From assembly GCA_035649895.1 (NCBI GenBank), contig DASRIS010000205.1, positions 1-17,977 on the forward strand: DNA of 17,977 bases, written 5' to 3'. The notes below the pieces were generated by a model. It saw nothing but the letters and a program-made list of their open reading frames with translations, was not told the origin of the DNA and searched no databases. Positions 7,544 to 14,632 of the stretch are shown one piece after another; the stretch's first letter is position 1; every line of letters begins with the position of its first letter. This stretch comes from DASSUC01 sp035649895. Its GTDB lineage: Bacteria > Actinomycetota > Actinomycetes > Mycobacteriales > Micromonosporaceae. The position numbers were made by a program, and so were the translations under genes.

Positions 7544-9130
7544 ATGGTCCGAAAACCGCGCCTCGCCCTGGCCACGGCAGGGGCGCTCGCGCTGGCGCTG
7601 GCGCTGTCCAGCGCCGGTGCCGCGGCATCCGCGCCGGCTCCCGGCGCCGCCGCGGCACCAGGCAAGGCATCCGCGATACCGACCGACCTGGCGTACCAGT
7701 GGGCCGCTGACACGTGGCGCTCGTTCACCGCCATGGTCGAGCCGGAGACGGGCATGCCCAGCGACAACATCGACGGCTCGCTGAACCCGGCGACCCGGTC
7801 GAGATACACCTCGCCGACGAACATCGGCTCGTACATCTGGTCCACCATCGTGGCCCGCAAGCTCCACCTGATCGGCAAGCAGGAGGAGGTCGACCGGATC
7901 CGCGCAACCCTGACCTCGCTCGCCCAGCTGGAGCGCCACCCGGCCTCCGGCATGTACTACAACTGGTACGACCCGAGGACGCTGGAGCTGCTGCGGGTCT
8001 TCCCGCCCAGCGGCGCGCCGATCGACCCGTTCGCGTCCAGTGTGGACAACGCCTGGCTGGCCGCTGCGCTGATGGTCGTGCACGACGCCGTACCGCAGCT
8101 GCGCCACCTGTCCGACCCGCTGCTGGACGCGATGGACTTCGGCTTCTACTACGACCCGGCCGCCCGCGGCCCGGACTTCCCGGGGCTGATGCGCGGGGGC
8201 TTCTGGGTCGAGCCACTGGCCGGCTGCTCGGTCGCCGGCAACTACCGTGACCGGGGGCCGGACGTCTACTACACCTGCCACCACTACGGGGCGTTCAACA
8301 GCGAGACCCGCATGATCAGCTATGTGGCGATCGCGCTGGGCCAGGTCCCGCCGGCGCACTACTTCGCGCCCTGGCGCACCTTCCCGCCGACCTGCGACTG
8401 GTCCTGGCAGGAGATGCTCCCGGTCGGGGAGTACCGGGAGTACCTCGGCGTGAGCGTGTTCGAGGGCGCCTACCGCTACCGGGGGCTGCAGTTCGTGCCG
8501 TCCTGGGGCGGGGACATGTTCGAGGCGTACATGCCGAACCTGTTCGTCCCGGAGGAGGAGTGGGGCCCGGACAGCTGGGCCCGCAACCACCCCGTCTACG
8601 TGCGCGGCCAGATCGAGCACGGGCTGCGCGAGGCCGGCTACGGCCACTGGGGCTTCTCGCCCGCGTCCGACCCGTACGGGGACTACCGCGAGTACGGCGT
8701 GGACCCGATGGGGCTGGACGCGGCCGGTTACACCAGCGACGTGCAGCGCACCACAGTGGACTACGGCTTCGACGACTGTCCCGGTCGCGCGCCGCAGCCC
8801 CTGCCCACCTCGTACGGCGATGGGGTGGTGACACCGCACGCGGTGTTCCTGGGCCTGCGCTTCGCGCCGGAGGAGTCGGTGGCCGAGCTGGTCCGGCTGC
8901 GCAGCCAGTTCGACATCTACGGGCCCGGCGGGTACTACGACGCGGTCGCGGTGCGCAGCGGTAAGGTCGCCAAGCGGTACCTCGCCCTTGACCAGGGCAT
9001 GATCATGGGCGCGCTGGGCAACCTGCTCGGTGGCGACATCCTGCGCGACACGTTCACCCGGGGCGGGGCGGAGAAGCTGCTGCGCCCGGTCATCGCCATC
9101 GAGGAGTTCTCCGTTCCGGCTCAGCAATGA
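7544..9130 (+). CDS. Secreted glycoamylase-domain (GH144-like) glycosidase
   Basis: This 528-residue protein starts at an ATG 4 nt after a perfect GGAGGT. Residues 1-30 are a Sec signal (basic MVRKPR, Ala/Leu-rich core, AxA cleavage region), and an Ala/Pro-rich linker follows. Residues 50-520 match the glycoamylase (PF10091/COG5368) fold, an (alpha/alpha)6 barrel: RYTSPTNIGSYIWST at 87-101, YYNWYDPRTLELL at 138-150, VPSWGGDMFEAYMPNLF at 318-334, GHWGFSPASDPYGDY at 367-381 and VVTPHAVFLGLRFAPEES at 428-445. Proteins with this domain include the GH144 endo-beta-1,2-glucanases and domains of cyclic beta-1,2-glucan synthases, so a beta-1,2-glucan is the best guess at substrate. That is inference: I cannot assign the catalytic residues. 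It would cut polymer outside the cell for the adjacent ABC importer. The stop is in a 14-bp tandem repeat. Confidence 0.85.
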   Translation: MVRKPRLALATAGALALALALSSAGAAASAPAPGAAAAPGKASAIPTDLAYQWAADTWRSFTAMVEPETGMPSDNIDGSLNPATRSRYTSPTNIGSYIWSTIVARKLHLIGKQEEVDRIRATLTSLAQLERHPASGMYYNWYDPRTLELLRVFPPSGAPIDPFASSVDNAWLAAALMVVHDAVPQLRHLSDPLLDAMDFGFYYDPAARGPDFPGLMRGGFWVEPLAGCSVAGNYRDRGPDVYYTCHHYGAFNSETRMISYVAIALGQVPPAHYFAPWRTFPPTCDWSWQEMLPVGEYREYLGVSVFEGAYRYRGLQFVPSWGGDMFEAYMPNLFVPEEEWGPDSWARNHPVYVRGQIEHGLREAGYGHWGFSPASDPYGDYREYGVDPMGLDAAGYTSDVQRTTVDYGFDDCPGRAPQPLPTSYGDGVVTPHAVFLGLRFAPEESVAELVRLRSQFDIYGPGGYYDAVAVRSGKVAKRYLALDQGMIMGALGNLLGGDILRDTFTRGGAEKLLRPVIAIEEFSVPAQQ

Positions 9131-9158
9131 GGGCTCAGCTATGAGGGCTCACCCGTGA
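9117..9158. repeat. Three-copy 14-bp repeat on the glycosidase stop codon
   Basis: Units are cggctcagcaatga (9117-9130), gggctcagctatga (9131-9144) and gggctcacccgtga (9145-9158). Every unit ends in TGA and the first is the gene's stop. A looser fourth element ending in atga reaches 9175. Confidence 0.8.
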
Positions 9159-9197
9159 GCTGCCTCATCACATGAGCTAGCTCGTCAGATGGGTGGC

Positions 9198-9239
9198 CGG
9201 TTCGGCGGCGCCGCTGCCTGGCAGGGCGCCGCCGAACCG
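9198..9239 (+). terminator. Strong hairpin between the two glycosidase genes
   Basis: A perfect 15-bp stem (cggttcggcggcgcc at 9198-9212 against its complement at 9225-9239) encloses a bulged G and an inner 4-bp stem ctgc-ctg-gcag. It lies 67 nt past the upstream stop and 36 nt before the next start. It has no T-tract. It may be a terminator or attenuator, or a processing and stability element that lowers expression of the last gene. Confidence 0.6.
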
Positions 9240-9275
9240 CCGGTCTCCGGGAAGCGGGAAGGAAGGGGCTGCCGC

Positions 9276-11042
9276 ATGCTGCCGGCGCCAACCGATGTCA
9301 CAGCAACGCCCGGTCAGGCGCACACCACGCTCGACTGGGCGCCGGTCGACGGCGCGATCGGCTACCTGGTCCACCGGGCCGACGCCGGTGCCGGCGGTGC
9401 CGCCAGCGCGCCGCCGCAGCCGCTGGACCACCGCGGTGGCGACGTGCTCGCCGTGCCGCATCCGCCGTACGCCGACACGACCGGCGAGCCGGGCCGCACG
9501 TACCACTACGCGGTGGCCGCGCTCGCCGACACGGGCGACCTGGGCGCGCTGAGCAGCACCGTCGCCGCCGCCGCGGTCGCGACCGGCAACCCAACGGTCC
9601 GGGTACGGGTGGACGCCGGCCGCAGCCTCGGCCCGCTGCCCCGGCCGTGGCGGCCGATGATCGGGTCGGAGCACCTGAGCCACCTGCTGTGCCGCGACAC
9701 CACCGGCGGCCGGCCGATCGGCGCGGAGCTGGGCGAGGCGCTGCGCATGGTCGGTACCGAGCTCGGTGTCCGGTCGGTGCGGGCGCACGCGATCCTCTGC
9801 GACGACCTCGGCGTGTACCAGGAGGTCGACGGCGAGCCACGGTACGACTTCAGCCGCGTCGACGAGGTCTACGACCGCGTCCTCGGACTGGGCCTGCGGC
9901 CGGTCGTCGAGCTGTCGTTCATGCCCCGCGACCTCGCCGCCGACCCGTCGAAGACGGTCTTCGCGTACGCCGCGGTCATCTCGCCGCCCAAGGACTGGGA
10001 CCGCTGGGCCGACCTGGTCGGCAGCCTGGTGCGGCACCTGGTCGACCGGTACGGCCTGGACGAGGTGCGGCACTGGCCGTTCGAGGTGTGGAACGAGGCG
10101 AACCTGGACGTGTTCTGGTCCGGCACGCAGGCTGACTACCTGCGCCTCTACGACGTGACCGCCCGCGCGGTGAAGGACGTGCACCCCGACCTCACCGTCG
10201 GCGGCCCCGGGTCGGCCGCGGCCGGCTGGGTCGGTGACCTGCTGGCACACGTCAAGCAGTCCGGTGCCCCGGTCGACTTCGTGTCCACCCACACGTACGG
10301 CAGCCCGCCGCTCGACCTGCGGCCGCTCTGCGCCCGGCATGGACGCCCCGACCTGGGCATCCTGTGGACCGAGTGGGGAGCCACGCCCACCCACTTCGGC
10401 TCGGTCAACGACGACGTGTTCGCCGCGGCGTTCCTACTGCGCGGGATGCGTTCGGCCGCGGGCCGGATGGACGCGCTGTCGCACTGGGTGGCCTCCGACC
10501 ACTTCGAGGAGCTCGGCCGGCCGCCACGCCTGTTCCACGGCGGCTTCGGCCTGCTCACCATCGGCAACCTGCGCAAGCCGCGGTACTGGGCGCTCCACCT
10601 GCTGGAGCAGCTCGGCCGGGAGCAGGTGGCGCTGAGCCTGGACGGTGACGGCGCCGGCAGCCTGGTGGAGGCCATGGCCGCCCGCGACGACGGCGGCCGG
10701 GTGGGTGTCCTGGTCTGGAACGGGACCCTGGACCAGTCCAAGGTGGCCGGCCACGCACCGCTCGCCCGGCGGGTCCGGCTGGAGCTCACCGGGCTGGCGG
10801 AGAGCGGATACCGGCTGCGCCACTGGCGGGTCGACGGCGAGCACTCGAACGTCCGGGCTGTGTGGGAGGAGCTGGGTGGCGGCGACTGGCCCGAGGAGGA
10901 GCAGTGGCGGGTGCTGCACTCCCGCAACACCCTCGATGCGTACGAGCCGGAGCGGCAGCTCACCGCCGGGGACGGCGCCGTCCCGGTGGAGCTCACCCTG
11001 CCCATGCCGGCCATCTCCTACCTGGAGCTGGCGCCCGAGTAG
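9276..11042 (+). CDS. GH39-like intracellular glycosidase
   Basis: The ATG at 9276 is preferred because GGAAGGGG lies about 9 nt upstream; the in-frame ATG at 9189 would put the hairpin inside the coding region. The 588-residue product has no signal peptide. Residues 3-100 resemble a fibronectin type III module (TDVTATPGQAHTTLDWAPV, RTYHYAVAALA). Residues 110-470 are a GH39-type (beta/alpha)8 barrel: RSVRAHAILCDDLGVY, VVELSFMPRDLA, WPFEVWNEANLDVFW with the expected acid/base Glu274, and ILWTEWGATPT with the expected nucleophile Glu366. A beta-sandwich-like tail follows. GH39 includes beta-xylosidases, alpha-L-iduronidases and arabinofuranosidase-type enzymes; which one this is cannot be read here. 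As the only cytoplasmic glycosidase of the operon it probably trims the imported oligosaccharide. Its stop is 4 bp from the convergent TfuA gene. Confidence 0.85.
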   Translation: MLPAPTDVTATPGQAHTTLDWAPVDGAIGYLVHRADAGAGGAASAPPQPLDHRGGDVLAVPHPPYADTTGEPGRTYHYAVAALADTGDLGALSSTVAAAAVATGNPTVRVRVDAGRSLGPLPRPWRPMIGSEHLSHLLCRDTTGGRPIGAELGEALRMVGTELGVRSVRAHAILCDDLGVYQEVDGEPRYDFSRVDEVYDRVLGLGLRPVVELSFMPRDLAADPSKTVFAYAAVISPPKDWDRWADLVGSLVRHLVDRYGLDEVRHWPFEVWNEANLDVFWSGTQADYLRLYDVTARAVKDVHPDLTVGGPGSAAAGWVGDLLAHVKQSGAPVDFVSTHTYGSPPLDLRPLCARHGRPDLGILWTEWGATPTHFGSVNDDVFAAAFLLRGMRSAAGRMDALSHWVASDHFEELGRPPRLFHGGFGLLTIGNLRKPRYWALHLLEQLGREQVALSLDGDGAGSLVEAMAARDDGGRVGVLVWNGTLDQSKVAGHAPLARRVRLELTGLAESGYRLRHWRVDGEHSNVRAVWEELGGGDWPEEEQWRVLHSRNTLDAYEPERQLTAGDGAVPVELTLPMPAISYLELAPE

Positions 11043-11046
11043 GCGG

Positions 11047-11799
11047 CTAGCACCCCTTCGCCGGCTCCCCCGCCGGGGCCTCGGTCCGTTGCAGCCAGTA
11101 CCAGATGTTGGTCGGCTCGAACGTGAACGGGGCCGTGGCGGGTGGCCCCGGGGCGCCTGCGGTGGCGAGCGTCTGAAGCGCCTCCTGCGCGTCGCTGGCC
11201 TTCACGCTGGGGCGCGCCGTGCGCACCCACGCGGCGAGGGCGGCCAGCTCCGCGGGCGGGAGCCCCGCGCGCTCACCCGCGGCGCACAGGCTCCCCCAGT
11301 GCCGGTCGGGATAGAAAAGCCCTTTGGCGTACGCGCACAGCCACTCCTCGGTCGCGTGGGAGACCAGCCCCTGGGTCGCCGCGGTGCGCAGGGCGAACCT
11401 GATGTCGACCATCGCCTCCGAGGTGCGCCGGTACACCGAGTCGGCCGCCAGGTGGCTGACGGCGACCTCGTCATCGTCCTCGATCTCACCGGCGAGGTAG
11501 GCGCGGAACACCGCACCGACCCCGACCATCCCGTACCGGTGCAGCTCGACCGCGCGCAGGGCGCCGATGCTGGAGCAGCCGTACACAGCGACGCCGCGCG
11601 ACAGCGCGTACAGGATCTCCTTGTGCCACACGGCCGGGACGCGCTGGAAGTAGCCATCCACGATGAGGACCACTCCGGCACCGGCGCAGACCGCGCGGTA
11701 GACGTCCCCGACCGCCGCCGGGGCGCGGTACTCCGCGTCGAGGATCGCCCGGGCCGCGTCGTGCCCGAGGGTAGGGCCGAGGAAGACGTACGGCTTCAC
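11047..11799 (-). CDS. tfuA: TfuA-like thioamidation partner protein
   Basis: This 250-residue protein is of the TfuA-like family (PF07812). Diagnostic segments are YVFLGPTLGHD near the N-terminus, PAVWHKEILYAL at 55-66, GCSSIGALRAVEL at 74-86, DDDEVAVSH at 108-116 and SEAMVDIR at 127-134. In known systems TfuA works with YcaO to replace a backbone amide oxygen by sulfur, probably by supplying or handling sulfide; examples are the thioglycine of methyl-CoM reductase, the thioamitides and the thiovarsolins. The GTG start overlaps the YcaO stop by 4 bp (GTGA), so the two proteins are made together. The core is intact; about 50 residues at the C-terminus have no recognised match. The 3' end faces the GH39 gene at only 4 bp. 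Confidence 0.92.
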   Translation of the reverse strand: MKPYVFLGPTLGHDAARAILDAEYRAPAAVGDVYRAVCAGAGVVLIVDGYFQRVPAVWHKEILYALSRGVAVYGCSSIGALRAVELHRYGMVGVGAVFRAYLAGEIEDDDEVAVSHLAADSVYRRTSEAMVDIRFALRTAATQGLVSHATEEWLCAYAKGLFYPDRHWGSLCAAGERAGLPPAELAALAAWVRTARPSVKASDAQEALQTLATAGAPGPPATAPFTFEPTNIWYWLQRTEAPAGEPAKGC

Positions 11800-12977
11800 G
11801 GCCCGGTCCCGCCGAGGCCGGGCACGAGTGCCTTCACCACCGGCACGCCAAGCGCTGGCCGGCTCAGGTCCACCACGACAGCCTGCTCGCAGCCGGCCGC
11901 GGCCAGGGCGGCGAGCACGGCATCGAGATCCTCGCGGAGGTCCACGCCGCTAATGTCGGTGGTACGGAACGCCACAGTGGACGGCGCCTCGTCCAGCTCG
12001 CGCCAGACCCTCGTCATGACGCCGAGGTCCGCGGCGGCGGCGAGCTCCGCGCGCCCGATATCCTCCCGAACCCCGCAGATGTACGCCATCCGCGTCTGCA
12101 CCGCCTCGGTGACCGCCCTGGCCATCGCCACGGCCGGGGACAGGTGGCAGCCGAACCCGTCATGGACGCCGGCGTTGTACCACAGCGCCGCGGCCGGGTG
12201 CTGCAGGAGCACACAGCCGTAGGCGGGGATGCCGACGTGCGAGGTGACGTCCCAGACCGCGGCGCGGAGCCCGGCGCCGGCGAGCCGGTCGAGGAGGTAC
12301 CGGCAGGACGGGTCGGTGACCGTGGCCAGGTCGACGCGGCGCAGGTCGGGACCTGCCCGCCAGCGTGCGGTGGCATCCCGTTCCACGATCTCGCACAGCG
12401 CGTGGACGGCCGCCTCCACCGGGTGGTTGCCGGACGCCAGGCCGTTGCTGTCGCGCAGCAGGCCGGGGGCGGCGTCCGGCCTTACCTCTACGAAGTCCAT
12501 CGACACCGCGTCGAGGGGCACCCAGACCGGGCTGTCCCGCAGGAGGTCGTAGCCCTCGACCCAGGTGTCCGGCCGCACCTGCTCGGGCCGGGCCCCGGCG
12601 GCGAGCGGCAGGCTCAGCGGTTCGACGACCGGTACGCCGAGGCGCCGCAGGGCCTCCGCCGAGCCGTGGCGCAGGGGCAGGTCGATGTGCTCGGCGTGCC
12701 ACGTCTCGAGGCTCTCCATCAGGGCCGAGGCCCGGGCGGACGCGGCATCGAGGCCCTTGCCCATGCTGGTCACCACCGACCGGGCCAGCGGCCGTACCGC
12801 GACGAACACCGGAACGCCGATGCAGTCCAGGCCGGTCACGTTGGCCAGCCGGGTGATCCCGCAGGGCTCCATGGCGGCGGCGTACCGGAGCAGGGTCTCG
12901 GCCGGCGGGCGGGTCCGGTGGGTGCCCGACCGGAACGCCTTGCTCAGGCGTCGACCGCCTGCCGCCTGCCAGACCAA
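11796..12977 (-). CDS. ycaO: YcaO cyclodehydratase-family protein (likely thioamide-forming)
   Basis: This 393-residue YcaO protein has all the expected ATP/Mg-binding blocks: SMGKG at 71-75 with ALMESLETWHAE (Glu88, Glu91), RDSNGLASGN at 175-184 with CEIVERDA (Glu196, Glu199), and GCHLSPAVAMARAVTEAVQTR at about 276-296 (Arg287, Glu291, Gln294). The N-terminal FRSGTHRTRPPAETL is typical of the TfuA-linked clade. The end, ALVPGLGGTGP, lacks the PxPxP tail of azoline-forming YcaOs. YcaO enzymes phosphorylate a backbone amide with ATP; with TfuA next door the expected product is a thioamide. The start is TTG with a weak ribosome site; the next ATG (residue 36) would cut into the conserved N-terminus. 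It lies 101 nt downstream of the repeat peptide gene on the same strand, and its stop overlaps the TfuA start. Confidence 0.93.
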   Translation of the reverse strand: MVWQAAGGRRLSKAFRSGTHRTRPPAETLLRYAAAMEPCGITRLANVTGLDCIGVPVFVAVRPLARSVVTSMGKGLDAASARASALMESLETWHAEHIDLPLRHGSAEALRRLGVPVVEPLSLPLAAGARPEQVRPDTWVEGYDLLRDSPVWVPLDAVSMDFVEVRPDAAPGLLRDSNGLASGNHPVEAAVHALCEIVERDATARWRAGPDLRRVDLATVTDPSCRYLLDRLAGAGLRAAVWDVTSHVGIPAYGCVLLQHPAAALWYNAGVHDGFGCHLSPAVAMARAVTEAVQTRMAYICGVREDIGRAELAAAADLGVMTRVWRELDEAPSTVAFRTTDISGVDLREDLDAVLAALAAAGCEQAVVVDLSRPALGVPVVKALVPGLGGTGP

Positions 12978-13034
12978 CTGCCGTCCCCGGGTCCCGTGGC
13001 AGGCGCGTTCAGGCGCTCGTGCCTCGCCGCTCGA

Positions 13035-13085
13035 TGTGCCGCAGCCAGGGTTGTGCCGCAGCCAGGGTTGTGCCGCAGTCAGGGT
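13035..13085. repeat. Three-copy 17-bp repeat on the precursor stop codon
   Basis: tgtgccgcagccagggt occurs at 13035-13051 and 13052-13068, with a one-base variant at 13069-13085. The precursor stop (TGA on the minus strand, 13079-13081) is inside the unit nearest the gene. The array fills half the gap before the YcaO gene. Confidence 0.85.
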
Positions 13086-13420
13086 GACGTGGACGCCGCG
13101 CCGCCGAGGTCCTGCTTGGCCGCGAACCGCGCGCCCTCACTACTCACCTCGTGCTGGACCGCGAAGCTCGCGCCGTTACTGCTCACGTCGTGCTGGACCG
13201 CGAAGCTCATGCCGTTGCTGCTCACGTCATGCTGGACCGCGAACATCGCGCCATGGCTGCCCACGTCATGCTGGGCTGCGAACTTCGCGCCATGGCTGCC
13301 CACATCGTGCTGGGCCGCGAACTTCCCACCGTGGCTGCCCACGTCGTGCTTGACCGCGAAGTTCGCGCCCGCGCTGGCGACCCCACCCTGAACACTGCCC
13401 GCGGCCTGCTGCTCCGGCAT
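13079..13420 (-). CDS. Repeat-type RiPP precursor peptide (multi-core), novel
   Basis: The ATG at 13418-13420 has a strong GGGAGGTGG ribosome site; a longer frame upstream is not needed. The 113-residue product has a short N-terminus of 20 residues (MPEQQAAGSVQGGVASAGAN) and then six 13-residue repeats (21-33, 34-46, 47-59, 60-72, 73-85, 86-98) and a seventh partial one (FAAKQDL, 99-105) before GGAASTSP. The consensus is F-A-[VA]-[QK]-H-[DE]-V-[GS]-S-[HNE]-G-x-x. Phe1, Ala2, His5, Val7, Ser9 and Gly11 are invariant in the six full copies. There is no Cys, signal peptide or membrane helix. Codons end in G or C on this strand but not on the other, so the minus strand is coding. Directly downstream are YcaO and TfuA, so the repeats are probably core peptides for thioamidation. 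A beta-solenoid repeat protein is the main alternative. I do not recognise this repeat family. Confidence 0.85.
   Translation of the reverse strand: MPEQQAAGSVQGGVASAGANFAVKHDVGSHGGKFAAQHDVGSHGAKFAAQHDVGSHGAMFAVQHDVSSNGMSFAVQHDVSSNGASFAVQHEVSSEGARFAAKQDLGGAASTSP
13106..13360 (-). repeat. 39-bp coding repeat array of the precursor
   Basis: Full units run, in coding order, at 13360-13322, 13321-13283, 13282-13244, 13243-13205, 13204-13166 and 13165-13127, with a 21-bp partial unit at 13126-13106. The first three units encode the GSHG type and the next three the SSNG/SSEG type, as if two blocks were amplified separately. Confidence 0.9.
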
Positions 13421-13459
13421 GGCCACCTCCCACGACGACCGTACGCTCGGTAGGCACGA

Positions 13460-13488
13460 ACGGTACGGACGACAAAGCTCTGAGTCAA
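13460..13488 (-). promoter_or_regulatory. Promoter of the RiPP operon
   Basis: On the minus strand ttgact (13488-13483) is followed after exactly 17 bp by taccgt (13465-13460). Transcription would start near 13453, leaving an untranslated leader of about 33 nt with the GGGAGGTGG ribosome site. It lies between the GNAT gene and the precursor, so the precursor, YcaO and TfuA genes can be transcribed on their own. Confidence 0.6.
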
Positions 13489-13567
13489 TGCGTGTTCCAG
13501 AACGCGCCATTACCGTGCCGGCAAGGAACCGCCGGGTACGCCATCTGCGCAGCCGGTTCGATCTGGC

Positions 13568-14497
13568 TCAGATGGTGCGCTCGTAGCTGTCGAACTCGTA
13601 CGAGGCGGTCATGCCCACGGCGCCGTAGAGCCGGTACGCGTGGGTCGGGTTGGTCAGGTCCACACCCAGCCCCGCATGCTTGCGCCCCTTCCCTGCGTAG
13701 ACGGCGAACGCCCTGGCCAGCAGCGCCGCGCCCACGCCACGCTTGCGGTACTCCCGCAGCACGGCCAGGCTCCTCACCCAGCCCTCGTCCTCCTCGGGCG
13801 GCTGGTACGTCGACCGCAGCGCCCCCGCGGCGACGCCGTCCACCTCGGCCACGAACCACTCGTCCCACTCGACCGCCGGCAGCGCGTCGACCCGCTCCCG
13901 CCACATCTCGTACGTCGAGGGCGCGTGGTCGGGTGTATCGGCGAACGCGGTGTCAAGGATGTAGTGGAAGCGCCGCATGTCGGCCTCGTCGGTGTGCCGG
14001 AGCAGGCGGATGGTGACGCCGTCCGGCGGCGCCGGCGGGGTGGGCGACACGCCGTCCAGCGAACGGCTCATCCGGGCGTACCGCTTGACGAACGCGAACC
14101 CGGCGTCCTTCAGCGTCTCGATCCGCGTCCGCTCGGTGAGGATCGCCCCGGCGCGCAGGGTCATCTGTTCGAGACCGAAGGCGACCGCCCGCTCGGCGGC
14201 CCGGGGCAGCGCCAGGGCCAGCAGCGGGCGCTGCGCCGGCACACCGCGCTCCGGGTGGACGTACACCTCGACGAGCTCCCGCTCGCCGCGGTTGGGGTTG
14301 TCCAGGTAGGACCAGCCGACGATCTCGCCGGCCGGGTCGAGGGCGACCCAGCAGTCCTGCTCCAGGTCGGTGGTGGGCGCGGTCAGCACCTCCCGCACAT
14401 CGTCCACGGTGAAGTCGGGGTAGCCGATCGCCGCGATGTCGCTGGCGTGCACCACCGCCAGGATATCGGGTACGTCGTCCAGCGTCGGCCGGCGCAC
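13568..14497 (-). CDS. Tandem GNAT N-acetyltransferase
   Basis: This 309-residue protein has two GNAT folds in tandem, an arrangement like mycothiol synthase. The C-terminal domain (about 160-309) is the active-looking one: VRSLAVLREYRKRGVGAALL at 241-260 holds the acetyl-CoA pyrophosphate loop R-x-x-G-x-G (Arg251, Gly254, Gly256), followed by GLGVDLTNPTHAYRLYGAVG. The N-terminal domain has the matching strand (LVEVYVHPERGVPAQRPLL) but its loop has lost the glycine pattern, so it is probably structural. The start is a GTG at 14497 with a weak ribosome site. It is on the same strand as the RiPP genes and ends 147 nt before the precursor, so it might acetylate the peptide, but a promoter of their own separates them. 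The substrate is unknown. Confidence 0.88.
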   Translation of the reverse strand: MRRPTLDDVPDILAVVHASDIAAIGYPDFTVDDVREVLTAPTTDLEQDCWVALDPAGEIVGWSYLDNPNRGERELVEVYVHPERGVPAQRPLLALALPRAAERAVAFGLEQMTLRAGAILTERTRIETLKDAGFAFVKRYARMSRSLDGVSPTPPAPPDGVTIRLLRHTDEADMRRFHYILDTAFADTPDHAPSTYEMWRERVDALPAVEWDEWFVAEVDGVAAGALRSTYQPPEEDEGWVRSLAVLREYRKRGVGAALLARAFAVYAGKGRKHAGLGVDLTNPTHAYRLYGAVGMTASYEFDSYERTI

Positions 14498-14632
14498 CCG
14501 CTACCCGGCCGGAAGGTTCGCCCCCGAGAGCTCCATGCCCGTATTGAACCCACCGCCGTGCCGGAGCGCTCCCGAACTAAGCCGGGGCGGTGGCCCGCAT
14601 CGACCGGTAGCTGGCCGGGCCGCGTGTCGGGA

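Noticed and set aside
9189..9275. Upstream ATG start for the GH39-like protein
   Set aside because: It would place the strong hairpin within the coding region and has no better ribosome site than the GGAAGGGG before 9276.
13106..13360. 39-bp periodic array resembling a CRISPR
   Set aside because: The units are contiguous with no unique spacers, keep a reading frame, and change in the way protein repeats do; no cas gene is present.
12144..13391. A 415-codon plus-strand frame over YcaO and the precursor
   Set aside because: Antisense shadow of two well-supported minus-strand genes; no motif or start signal.
13151..13453. Plus-strand repeat protein antisense to the precursor
   Set aside because: It starts within the precursor gene, has no good ribosome site, mixed third codon positions, and is explained as the mirror of the minus-strand repeats.
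14563..14572. Perfect palindrome ggagcgctcc before the GNAT gene
   Set aside because: Ten bases of GC-rich palindrome are expected by chance in this DNA, and no regulator or second copy supports an operator.
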